Shown here in pieces: positions 18,091 through 25,973 of a stretch of DNA of 33,715 nucleotides; position 1 is the stretch's first letter, and the number at the start of each line of letters is the position of its first letter. The translations under genes and the position numbers were made by a program. This DNA is from Nitrobacter sp. 62-13 (lineage in GTDB: Bacteria > Pseudomonadota > Alphaproteobacteria > Rhizobiales > Xanthobacteraceae). The DNA lies in assembly GCF_001896955.1 (NCBI RefSeq), contig NZ_MKRN01000171.1, forward strand, positions 1 through 33,715. The letters run 5' to 3'. The notes under the pieces are model-generated. The model did no database searches, was not told where the DNA came from, and worked only from the letters and a program-made list of their open reading frames with translations.

Positions 18091-18367
18091 GCCTTAGCCG
18101 CAGCGGGTCTGCCAGCCGGACACGCCAGCGTCGCCGCGCTTCGTCTCTTCAGCCAGCACGGTTCCACGACGGCGATCCCGCTCTTCCGTCTATCGCTAGG
18201 CATCAATTTTTGGAGTCGTGATCGGCTGTAAATAGAAGACGTGCCTTGCCCAGCATCCGGCAGGAAGAACGCCAAACCCGGAATCTCACACAAACGATTT
18301 CAATGTGTTGCTGCAGCGGTGAGCGACGTACTTTGCCCGGCGCCGCTTCGTTGCAGGGCAACAGCCT
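18091..18367. other. Intergenic stretch, nothing recognised
   Basis: There is no convincing frame, hairpin terminator or repeat between the MerR-type gene and the arsH fragment. It may contain the scar that brought the two together. Confidence 0.4.
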
Positions 18368-18724
18368 TTACCTAGACCGCTTCCTCCAGACGCATGCGCT
18401 CAGCGAGTTTCGCGGAAGCTCCTCGCTGTACCGGTTGGTAAGATAAGCAGAAAACCCTCGCGTGAGCAGTGTGAACTTCACCAACTCCTCCGCGACGTCC
18501 ACGATCCGGTCGTAATAGGCCGAAGGCTTCATCCGGCCATTGTCGTCGAACTGCTCATAGGCCTTCGCGACCGATGATTGGTTCGGAATCGTGATCATGC
18601 GCATCCAGCGCCCGAGCACGCGGAGTTGGTTCACCGCGTTGAACGACTGCGAGCCGCCGCTGACCTGCATCACAGCCAACGTCTTGCCTTGCGTGGGACG
18701 AACGGCTCCGACCGGCGGCGGTTA
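18368..18724 (-). pseudogene. arsH: arsH 3' fragment
   Basis: Only the C-terminal part of ArsH, an NADPH-dependent flavin reductase that oxidises trivalent organoarsenicals, is present. [20 protein letters not shown] is followed by a well conserved run through [28 protein letters not shown] and [20 protein letters not shown]. An in-frame TAA at about 18722-18724 and loss of likeness mark the break, so the N-terminal flavin-binding half is missing. After RYSEE the tail no longer resembles ArsH. The cut abuts a truncated antitoxin gene on the other strand. No other ars gene is present. Confidence 0.8.
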
Positions 18725-19155
18725 AGCTCACCCGCCTTGCGGACTTTTCTTGCTATTACAGATCTGTGGGGGCTGTCGGAAGAACAGCGTCTCTTGGTGC
18801 TCGGGTATCCGTCCCGATCCACCTATCATCGCTGGTGTAAGAAAGCTCGCGGACACGACATTTTTACGCTCAGCGTAGATGTCCTTACGCGGATCTCGGC
18901 GGTGTTCGGATCCATCAAGGTCTCGGAGTTCTCTTTCCCACAGAGCCACTTGGCGCCGAGTGGCTGCGGACTCCGCACAAAGCTGTCGTGTTCGGCGGAA
19001 AGCCGCCGCTCGACGTTGTGACCAACGGCTCCCAGGACGGATTGCTTACGGTTCGCCGCTTCCTCGACAGCGCGCGAGGCGGCCTTTACATGCAGCCCGA
19101 CTCGATCGATGAGGCCTTTAGATCTTATGACGATATAGAAATCATCTTTCGGTGA
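18725..19155 (+). pseudogene. MbcA/ParS/Xre-type antitoxin, 5'-truncated and frameshifted
   Basis: The N-terminal helices read ALRTFLAITDLWGLSEEQR and VLTRISAVFG in one frame up to about 18911. After a one-base loss in GGATCC the sequence continues in another frame as HQGLGVLFPTEPLGAEWLRT, then VVFGGKPPLDVVTNG, DGLLTVRRFLDSARGG and on to TGA at 19155. This is the DUF2384/MbcA-ParS-Xre antitoxin pattern, normally paired with a RES-domain NAD-degrading toxin. No start codon survives, because the 5' end is cut at the arsH junction. No RES toxin is recognisable in the 240 bp downstream, so the module is dead. Confidence 0.7.
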
Positions 19156-19396
19156 CGGACGCTTTCACTACTTCGTCTAATCCCATAGCGAGCGCAGCCG
19201 GCCCCCACCAGACACCTGTTCGGATCCACGCTTATTCTGCTGGCGACGTGGCCTGCGAGGCATGGCGACCCCCAGGTGGTGGTAGCAGGAGCAGTGCCGC
19301 CTGATGCCACGATCAGAAGTCGATACTCGAATGCCTTCCGTGCGTGACGGCTAATTGCAAAAAGCAAGTTCACATCCCAGCGCGCCTGGACAAGTC
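19156..19396. other. Intergenic stretch with one doubtful minus-strand frame
   Basis: A minus-strand frame from ATG 19400 to 19125 (91 codons) overlaps the XRE gene stop by 4 bp (ATGA). That overlap is a hint of coupling, but the protein is unrecognised and its end overlaps the antitoxin remnant on the other strand. I found no RES toxin here. Treat as probably non-coding. Confidence 0.3.
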
Positions 19397-19657
19397 TCAT
19401 TCTTTCGGGTCGAGGTCACTTACCTCAATACCCGTTCCTCTCATCTTGAAAAAAAGAAACTTTAATCCAGCTGCTTCTAACGCAGTTCTTAGACGTGCAG
19501 CGGTTTCTTTGTGTGGTTGGGACGAACCCGACTCGGCGCGTACGACCGCACGCTTTGACACGCCAGCCTGCTTCGCCAGAAATTCCTGGGACCAGCCCAA
19601 CCACGCCCTCGCCGCCCTAACTTGGGGTGCAGAAATTTCAGGCTGGGCATTAACCAT
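19397..19657 (-). CDS. XRE-family helix-turn-helix regulator
   Basis: An 86-residue DNA-binding protein with a clear helix-turn-helix: QVRAARAWLGWSQEFLAKQA followed by GVSKRAVVRAESG. A linker with HKETAARLRTALEAAGLKFL comes next, a common rhizobial small-regulator form. The short C-terminal extension ends SDLDPKE. It is divergent from the 19985 gene across an AT-richer stretch, so it may repress itself and that neighbour (inference). The start ATG 19657 is the only one giving the full domain. Confidence 0.82.
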   Translation of the reverse strand: MVNAQPEISAPQVRAARAWLGWSQEFLAKQAGVSKRAVVRAESGSSQPHKETAARLRTALEAAGLKFLFFKMRGTGIEVSDLDPKE

Positions 19658-19984
19658 AAATCGAACCCATAAGTGACGAACTCAATAGAATGTGCTAAGA
19701 AATTATTAAGCGATGAGGGTTGCGTAGAAACGCAAAAGATCCCGCGCAGAGTCTTAGATCAGCAGACAGTACGTTTGAATCCTTGCCAGGTTTTTACCTC
19801 GGCGACGGATTTCGTTCGACAGAGCAAGGCCCTGTCGAAGCAACGCCAAGGAATCGATTTTCCGTCGTCCATTACGAAGCTGCGACCGCCCTGCTGCTCG
19901 AACGCTCGAAATTACCTTCCTACAAACATCGATCTACACGCTCAGTTCTTGTGGTTTGTTGAGGCATTTCCGGGGGAGGAATCC
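19658..19984. other. AT-richer intergenic region between XRE regulator and hypothetical gene
   Basis: About 330 bp. Two overlapping plus-strand frames pass through, but neither looks protein-like. The first 80 bp next to the XRE start are AT-rich and probably hold the divergent promoters. I cannot point to a definite operator. Confidence 0.4.
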
Positions 19985-20410
19985 ATGCCAGCAAGATCCG
20001 AACACCGTCGAAACGATCGTTCATCTGGACCAAGCGTTCAATCGCTTCATGCTCCCCTACATCCACCCGTCTTGCATTGGTGGCGAACCTGCAAACCACA
20101 CCATCTCGGCCGACACCACGTGAAAGCGATTCGTGCGGCCCTTCTGGGTATCCGAATCCCAGGCGAGTCGGATTGGCTACCGGCCGTCACGGGCGATCAG
20201 GCCATGGCAATCGGAATAGCCGTTCGGCAGTTGCAGGCCTACGGCATGACTTCTCCCCTCGTCGATGCCGCTGTATCTGCCGCCTTTTGTATCGCCATTG
20301 AAGGAGACCCTGCTGCGCGGACCGTAGTGGTGTCGGCGCTACGCCGGCGGCGGAAAATTGATCCATTGTGCGCAGAACTCATCATGTCATGGCGTGTGGC
20401 CCGCTTCTGA
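19985..20410 (+). CDS. Hypothetical protein, unrecognised
   Basis: A 141-residue protein. The N-terminal 40 residues are basic and low in structure (MPARSEHRRNDRSSGPSVQS). The rest is Ala-rich and helical (GESDWLPAVTGDQAMAIGIA, SPLVDAAVSAAFCIAIEGDP, RRRKIDPLCAELIMSWRVAR). No signal peptide or known motif is seen. ATG 19985 is chosen because a very strong ribosome site, GGGGGAGGA, lies 4 nt upstream; the frame is open further upstream without one. It precedes the metallophosphoesterase by 100 bp on the same strand and may share an operon with it. Confidence 0.5.
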   Translation: MPARSEHRRNDRSSGPSVQSLHAPLHPPVLHWWRTCKPHHLGRHHVKAIRAALLGIRIPGESDWLPAVTGDQAMAIGIAVRQLQAYGMTSPLVDAAVSAAFCIAIEGDPAARTVVVSALRRRRKIDPLCAELIMSWRVARF

Positions 20411-20509
20411 CAGCCGACGTATTGCCGGGCTGCTTTAGGCAGGCCCTCAAAACATTTCGGCGCTCGTCACGGACGCTGCGTGCCCATGCAACTCGTTAGG
20501 TGGGTCGTC

Positions 20510-21289
20510 ATGCTGCTATGGATTTTGTCCGATCTCCACTTGGACTCCAGCCGTGGATGGGACCTGCCCGCTATCGACACGCGCCCGCCGTTTGATGTCC
20601 TCGTAATTGCAGGAGATCTGACTACGCGGATGGAACGGGGAGTCGGATGGCTGCGCGAGCGCATCACGGACCAGCCTGTCATTTATATCAGCGGCAACCA
20701 CGAAGGCTACGGGACCGATTGGAAAATCACAATCAATAAGGCTCGCAATGCTGCCGCCGACAGCAACATCCATGTTCTACAAAATGACACGCTAGTCATC
20801 GGCGACGTTACTTTCGCCGGTGCGACGCTCTGGGCTGACTTCAGCCTCTTCGGCAACCAAAAGCGCGCAATGGCCCATGCCGGCCAAGTGAAGAACGACT
20901 ACCGGAAGATAAGAACTCGAGATTACCGGTACCGCCTGCGTCCGCAAGACGCGCTCGCAGCCAACAAGCAATCACGAGATTTTTTTACGAACGTCGTTCG
21001 AACCAAAACGACAAACAAGATCTGCGCAGTCAGTCACCATGGTCCAGCTCCGGCGACGGCGGCACCTGGCATCGAAAATGATCTCATCTCCGCCGCCTAC
21101 GTCAACGACGAACATGCAGATCTCATGAAAGGCATTCACACTTGGATCTACGGTCACACTCACGAGACACGCGACTTCATGATCGGTGAAACACGGGTGG
21201 TTACAAACGCGAAAGGCTATGGACCGACGCGATTTTCCACGACTTGGGAGAACCGGAATTTCGACCCAGCATTTACAATCGAAATCTAA
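20510..21289 (+). CDS. Calcineurin-like metallophosphoesterase
   Basis: A 259-residue cytosolic metallophosphoesterase with all the metal-binding motifs: DLHLD (D8, H10), AGDL (D36), GNHE (N63, H64), SHHGP (H176-H177) and GHTHE (H216, H218). The core is a dinuclear-metal phosphodiesterase or phosphatase; the substrate cannot be told from sequence. ATG 20510 starts the domain strand LWILSDLH directly and follows AGGTGGG. An in-frame ATG at 20486 would add 8 residues. It lies upstream of the AAA+ protease, separated by about 230 bp, on the same strand and with similar codon use. Confidence 0.85.
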   Translation: MLLWILSDLHLDSSRGWDLPAIDTRPPFDVLVIAGDLTTRMERGVGWLRERITDQPVIYISGNHEGYGTDWKITINKARNAAADSNIHVLQNDTLVIGDVTFAGATLWADFSLFGNQKRAMAHAGQVKNDYRKIRTRDYRYRLRPQDALAANKQSRDFFTNVVRTKTTNKICAVSHHGPAPATAAPGIENDLISAAYVNDEHADLMKGIHTWIYGHTHETRDFMIGETRVVTNAKGYGPTRFSTTWENRNFDPAFTIEI

Positions 21290-21523
21290 ATAAACGTATG
21301 TAGCGCGGGCGCCCCCGAAACTATCAACGTATCTTACCCGTCCCCACCGCCTGTTCCGACAAACGACACCACGAACTGGCTCAGCCAACGCACGCCCAAT
21401 AATCTTCAGTCATTACGCAGATCGCCCCGCCGTCGAACTCGACTCCAGTGTCCCGCCTCGGCTCTAGCATTCTCGCCGATACGCAATCGCCAACTCCATT
21501 CCACGAACTCTTTGGTGAATAGC

Positions 21524-23614
21524 ATGTCACAATACAACGCCGCAAAGCGCGATCTGCTCGCGCGCGCTTATCTAGATATGCTCGCCGCAGAAGCCGGCAC
21601 GAACAACAGTCCCCTCCTTCGCAGCGGGAACCCGGACGACCCTGTTGAAATGCTCATCGATGAATTGTCGTCCGCTCCCCAATCGGAAGGAAGGACATCA
21701 ATTCGAGCCGATCTAGCCGCAGCAGCTATCATGGTTGCACGTGCAATCGAAGGAGTAGACGGTCTCACCCGCGATTTACGGCGTGATCGACCTGTCGTAA
21801 CCCTAGCCACCCATGCCGCTGACGTTGTTTCGTTAGTTACGCAAGTGCTTCAGACGTGCGCGTTCGGACCGGAGGCAAAGCCTTTCGACAGTGGACGATT
21901 TTCCTCGGCTTCGCGCAATTTTCTCCTGTTGGAGCGAGATGGAACGGCGAGTGATCACAAACCAGAACGCGGCAACGACGCAATCTCGAACGCTCTTCAT
22001 GCCGGTGTCCCGATCGTTGGTGTCGCACCTGATCCTCGACGCCATCTTCCTAGAGATCTACTCCGCGCGGCTGAACATCACTTGGCGCTCGGCCAGCTTG
22101 ACGATTCGGCGATCAAGCTCGTCATTGAGGCGGTGACAGGCACGCGTCCGACAGCGGCAATAGACGCTCAAACCGTGCGAGCCGCAGATATCTCAGATTT
22201 CGTCCTGGCGATCCGCGCCGATCGCACGGCTGATGATTGCGTATCGCGCCTTGATCAAGTCGTCGCAACGAAAGGTATTTTTGATCACAGCGGTCCCGCG
22301 CTCGAGGAACTGGCAGGCTATGGAGCCGCTCGCGAGTGGGGTCTCAATTTGGTTGAGGATCTGCGCGAATACCGAGCAGGACGTCTAGATTGGGAATGTA
22401 TCGAGAAGGGATTATTGCTTGTCGGCCTGCCAGGCGTTGGTAAGACTCAGTTTGCCAAGGCATTAGCGAAATCAGCAAACGTACCTTTGGTGACTACTTC
22501 GGTCGCAGACTGGAATGCCTCGGCCTATCTTTCCGGCACCTTGACTGCCATCAAGTCGTGCTTCGCGCAGGCGCGTAAGTTATCCCCCTGCATCCTATTT
22601 ATCGATGAGCTCGATGGTATTAGTGATCGCGCGACTTTGTCCGAGTATCGTGAATACTGGACGCAGATTGTAAATCTTCTCCTAGAACAGCTCGCCGGCG
22701 TGGAGGATCGGCCTGGTGTTGTCGTCATCGGCGCGACCAACCATGTCGATCACATCGACGCGGCGATACGGCGTGCTGGGCGGCTTGATCGTACAGTCGA
22801 AATCGAATTGCCAGATGCCGATACTCTCGCGAAGATATTTCGGTATCATCTGGGCAAACTTCTGCCTGATATCGACTTAATGCCGGCTGCCCTCGCCGCA
22901 GCCGGCCGGACAGGCGCTGACGTAGAGGCATGGGTCCGACGGGCCAAGAGCCATGCTCGCCGCCAGAGGCGGGAACTCTCGCTGGATGATCTACTTCGGG
23001 AAATCAGGTCGGGTCGGGAAGGTTTACCGGCTAACTTGCGGCGAGTTTGCGCAGTCCATGAAGCCGGACATCTTGTCGTTGGCGCCGCTCTGGGCGTCTT
23101 CAAGGCCAAGGCACTGACAATTATGGACGATGGAGGAGCCACGCGCGTTGAATTCACGCGAGCCCATTCGCAGACCAAGGGTGGAATTGAGAATCAAATC
23201 ACAGCGCTTCTAGGTGGTCGCGCGGCTGAGGAGATTTTGCTCGGCGAGGCAACTGTCGGAGCGGGTGTTGGTGAGCAAAGCGATTTTTCACGGGCGACGA
23301 ATGCTGCAATTGATCTCGAGTTGCGGTTCGGCTTTGGCTCGATCGGCGTCGCCCACTTTTCAGAGCGCGCCACCGAACTGTTATTACACGACCCATCAAT
23401 CGTTGCTTTGATCAAGAAGCGCCTCGATCGCTGCCACTCCGTTGCCCGGAATTTGATCGCCAAAAACCGGGTCACTTTGGAAGCTGTAGCGCGTCGCCTT
23501 GAGAAGACGGGTTATCTGGACCAAGCTGCGATTGACGAACTGCTTAAAATGCATCCGGTTTCGATGGACGGTCATTCGACAGCATTGCGTCATGAGACCG
23601 AGTTCGCGCAGTAG
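21524..23614 (+). CDS. Soluble FtsH-like AAA+ zinc metalloprotease
   Basis: A 696-residue protein. The N-terminal 290 residues are unrecognised and helical, with no hydrophobic anchor, unlike true FtsH. Then comes an AAA+ ATPase with Walker A GLPGVGKT (301-308), Walker B LFIDELDG (D361, E362), sensor-1 GATNH and RRAGRLDR Arg-finger region. An M41 peptidase domain follows with HEAGH (H512, E513, H516) and a third zinc-ligand candidate D587 (EQSDFSRAT). It should unfold and degrade soluble targets using ATP. The N-terminal part probably selects substrate or senses a signal (inference). ATG 21524 is preferred over GTG 21512. A small gene follows 54 bp later. Confidence 0.88.
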   Translation: MSQYNAAKRDLLARAYLDMLAAEAGTNNSPLLRSGNPDDPVEMLIDELSSAPQSEGRTSIRADLAAAAIMVARAIEGVDGLTRDLRRDRPVVTLATHAADVVSLVTQVLQTCAFGPEAKPFDSGRFSSASRNFLLLERDGTASDHKPERGNDAISNALHAGVPIVGVAPDPRRHLPRDLLRAAEHHLALGQLDDSAIKLVIEAVTGTRPTAAIDAQTVRAADISDFVLAIRADRTADDCVSRLDQVVATKGIFDHSGPALEELAGYGAAREWGLNLVEDLREYRAGRLDWECIEKGLLLVGLPGVGKTQFAKALAKSANVPLVTTSVADWNASAYLSGTLTAIKSCFAQARKLSPCILFIDELDGISDRATLSEYREYWTQIVNLLLEQLAGVEDRPGVVVIGATNHVDHIDAAIRRAGRLDRTVEIELPDADTLAKIFRYHLGKLLPDIDLMPAALAAAGRTGADVEAWVRRAKSHARRQRRELSLDDLLREIRSGREGLPANLRRVCAVHEAGHLVVGAALGVFKAKALTIMDDGGATRVEFTRAHSQTKGGIENQITALLGGRAAEEILLGEATVGAGVGEQSDFSRATNAAIDLELRFGFGSIGVAHFSERATELLLHDPSIVALIKKRLDRCHSVARNLIAKNRVTLEAVARRLEKTGYLDQAAIDELLKMHPVSMDGHSTALRHETEFAQ

Positions 23615-23668
23615 ACGTGAGCCCAGCTACAGCCAAATCAACAATCAACCATGAGCAATGGAGGCAGC

Positions 23669-23932
23669 ATGCTTGATATACGCATCGACCTCGTCCCTGG
23701 CGGCTCCGAACCGCTCCGTCGAACCATCGCGACAATGAGAATCGCGAACCGCTCGAATCTGGCGGACCTTTCCAACTATAGCATCGATGCAACCGAAGGC
23801 CGTAACGTGGCTGGACTTCCAGCGCGCAGGGTAAGCATCACGATCCAGAACCATGACCGTCGGCAGAGCGTTTGGCGTCTCATTGAAAAAGCAGCGGCGG
23901 CTACAGCGCAAGCGGAAGGTGATCAGCTTTGA
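23669..23932 (+). CDS. Small conserved-type hypothetical downstream of the AAA+ protease
   Basis: An 87-residue protein with a strand-rich N-terminus (MLDIRIDLVPGGSEPLRRTI) and a helical C-terminus (QSVWRLIEKAAAATAQAEG). It recalls short hypothetical proteins of the type xIxIELxPGG...IGxMxIAN seen near prophages and mobile elements; no function is known. ATG 23669 has GGAGG 4 nt upstream; ATG 23651 is possible without one. It is 54 bp after the protease stop, so probably co-transcribed. It may be a substrate adaptor or target, on position alone. Confidence 0.6.
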   Translation: MLDIRIDLVPGGSEPLRRTIATMRIANRSNLADLSNYSIDATEGRNVAGLPARRVSITIQNHDRRQSVWRLIEKAAAATAQAEGDQL

Positions 23933-23937
23933 CTAAC

Positions 23938-23987
23938 AAGCCCGCTTCTCGGGCGCGCCTCACAACTTCGGCTTGCAAAACGGGCTT
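23938..23987 (+). terminator. Possible terminator after the protease operon
   Basis: GCCCG/CGGGC forms a tight hairpin at 23940-23954. A longer alternative pairs AAGCCCG (23938-23944) with CGGGCTT near 23980, followed by TCT. No long T-run follows, so confidence is low. Confidence 0.35.
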
Positions 23988-24864
23988 TCTCCGCAAACAA
24001 CGATCTTTCCCAAGGAGAGTCTGTCCAGAGTAACAGAAATACCGAAATCGGCAGGAGACCGCGCTTGCGCGGTGGGCCAGTCCGGGATGCCGATTCATCA
24101 ATCGACCGCACGCCCGGGTGACGAGAGATCGCGATCCACAATTCAATGAACATGTCGACTCAGACTCTCAAGAAACCCCGCCAACCGATTCTGCAGACTC
24201 GACTTTTTTGCCCGGACCTTGCCGGCCCCTCTTCATAATGAATGGTGCGTAGTCGAAGCAGGATTCACGCAGCAGCACGGGAGGCGGACATGCAGATTGA
24301 GGACATATAGGACCGAAAAAAACGCACAACCCGCACCCACGGGCCGTGCGTCCATGAGGATCAGCCGAGTAGCACAATCCTGTCCTGTCGCACAGGTGAA
24401 GAAACGCACGCACGTACGCAACGCGCAAGCGGCAATCTTTGCTGCTCACCGATCTCCGAAACCGCGATCGCAATCGATGCGGACCGTTCCGCCCACTCGG
24501 AGAACCAGAATATACGCTCCATTGACGATGATGCGCCTCGTCCGCGCCGATGGACTTGTCGTCAACGGATGACGCAGCGAGTCCGCGGATCTTCAGAACT
24601 TTCGCCCGGTCGGTCAAAGTTCGGATCGATCCAAGCAATCAAGTGTTCGCATGGAATGGATCGGATCCGTGCTCAGCTTAAATTCGACCGAGACCTCGCC
24701 GCAGAAAGCTCGCGCATCGCACGGCAAGTCGCCACGTCTTGGGATTGAAGAGGTCTATGCCGCGCGCATCGAGGACGACCACACGTGAGCCTCTCCGGAT
24801 GCCGGCCCGTTCGACCGGAGCGACGCGCGTGTTGCCGGCCCCATGAACGCGCGCCCTAGCCGAC

Positions 24865-24990
24865 GCCGGATTCAATCTTTTGATTCAATGGCTTGGGCTA
24901 AGTCACTGATGCAGAGTCATTTTTTTGGATTTTCTGCATTTTCTTCGACGACATTTGCAGCTTTTCGCGGGATTGTTCGACGAGAGGCAA
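24865..24990. repeat. AT-rich repeat block, candidate transposon end
   Basis: In an otherwise GC-rich region this block is AT-rich and carries several small repeats. GATTCAAT occurs twice (24869-24876, 24882-24889). ATGCAGA/TCTGCAT form an inverted pair (24909-24915, 24933-24939). TTCGACGA is repeated 32 bp apart (24944-24951, 24976-24983). Tn7-like ends contain several TnsB-binding repeats near tnsA, so this is a candidate. No clear TGT...ACA terminus or target duplication could be fixed by eye. Confidence 0.3.
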
Positions 24991-25036
24991 CGACACCGAG
25001 AAAGAATGCCGATGACCAAGCACCCATGAATGAATA

Positions 25037-25067
25037 CAGGCGGCTCCGTTAGCGCGGAAGCCGCCTG
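25037..25067. repeat. Inverted repeat (hairpin) upstream of tnsA
   Basis: CAGGCGGCT and AGCCGCCTG pair perfectly, with an inner CCG/CGG pair, around a short loop. There is no T-run, so a terminator is unlikely. It could be a protein-binding site or RNA leader hairpin. Confidence 0.5.
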
Positions 25068-25089
25068 CTCCACTGGCCGAAAGTGAGAC

Positions 25090-25123
25090 CAGACCACACA
25101 CACCCTGTACGGCGCGTGGTCTG
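25090..25123. repeat. Inverted repeat CAGACCAC/GTGGTCTG upstream of tnsA
   Basis: Two perfect 8-nt arms (25090-25097 and 25116-25123) flank an 18-nt centre. It lies about 140 bp ahead of the tnsA start and could be an operator or part of the transposon end. Confidence 0.4.
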
Positions 25124-25262
25124 AGTCTTGCTCAAAGATTCGCAGCACGCAAGCGCGTTTTTGCGCCGACTCCGGCGTTCGGCTCCCTTTCACACCGGCC
25201 TATCAGGCGCCGAGCGATTTCGGCGAACGGTAGCCCTTGGCCGAAAGCCCCCGACCGTGACG

Positions 25263-25973
25263 ATGACGCTTGAAGACAATCAGCACCCTGCCCCACAGCC
25301 CGCACAGGTCTCGCCCTACTGGAGACCGCCAGGCCCCTCGGTCGCGACACGAATCCCATCACGTCGGTCGCGCTTCTCGTCACGTAGTTCGATCGTCGGC
25401 GGTGCCGAGCCGCGCCGCATCTATTGCGAGGGCGGCTTGGAGGAGAAGGCCGCGTACATCTTCACTACCCACCGTGACGTCGCCGACGTCCACGAGCAGC
25501 CTGCCCCGGTTCGCTACACAGACGAGAACGGCAAGGCCCGTCAGCACACGTTCGACTTTCTGCTCATGCTCAAGGACGGCCGCAAGATCGCGGCCCAGAT
25601 CAAACCGGCCAAGTACGAGGCAAAGTGGCGGCCGATCATTTGGCTGATCGCGCAGCAGATGTCGCGCCAGTTCGCCGACGCGGCTGTGCTGCTGACCGAG
25701 AAAGATCTGCATCCGGACCTAGTCCATAACGCGATGCTGATCCACGCGGTGCGGCGAGACCCGCCGGGCGTCCATGACGAACGCATGCGTGACCTGGTCA
25801 GTAAACTCAAGGGAAGCGTCCGCATCGGCGATCTGGTTGAGCACAGTGGCCTCACAGGACGTGGTTTCCGCGCCATCGTACGTCTGATCGCGGATGGGGA
25901 ACTCGACATCGCCGGTGGACGGATCGGTTACGACACGCAGGTCTTCCGGGCGGCCGCGGGAGCTTTGCGATGA
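25263..25973 (+). CDS. tnsA: TnsA-like heteromeric transposase endonuclease
   Basis: A 236-residue restriction-like endonuclease that would cut the 5' ends of the transposon while TnsB cuts the 3' ends, giving cut-and-paste movement. After a proline-rich leader, the catalytic set is visible: E60 in CEGGLEEKA, D98 in HTFDFLL, and Q112/K114 in AAQIKPA. The linking EQPAPVRY segment is typical. The C-terminal half carries a winged-helix-like part (IGDLVEHSGLTGRGFRAIVR). ATG 25263 is chosen as nearest to the domain; GTG 25257 is possible and the frame is open further up. No clear ribosome site is seen. It overlaps tnsB by 4 bp. Confidence 0.85.
   Translation: MTLEDNQHPAPQPAQVSPYWRPPGPSVATRIPSRRSRFSSRSSIVGGAEPRRIYCEGGLEEKAAYIFTTHRDVADVHEQPAPVRYTDENGKARQHTFDFLLMLKDGRKIAAQIKPAKYEAKWRPIIWLIAQQMSRQFADAAVLLTEKDLHPDLVHNAMLIHAVRRDPPGVHDERMRDLVSKLKGSVRIGDLVEHSGLTGRGFRAIVRLIADGELDIAGGRIGYDTQVFRAAAGALR

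Larger units (their letters stand above)
23988..25262. other. Long stretch with no convincing gene upstream of tnsA
   Basis: About 1.27 kb. Frames such as minus 24168-24638 and plus 24219-24572 overlap each other, lack ribosome sites and match nothing I know. A minus-strand piece at 24678-24875 (RRGSRVVVLDARGIDLFNPK) is the most protein-like but is short and unplaced. The AT-rich 24865-24985 block and two inverted repeats (25037-25067 and 25090-25123) stand out. They lie where a Tn7-like element would have its tnsA-proximal end. Confidence 0.4.

Noticed and set aside
24168-24638. Minus-strand 156-codon frame and an overlapping DUF123-like snippet
   Set aside because: A short stretch (GAYILVLRVGGTVRID) in one frame resembles DUF123, but it stops within a few residues and no frameshifted continuation is recognisable.
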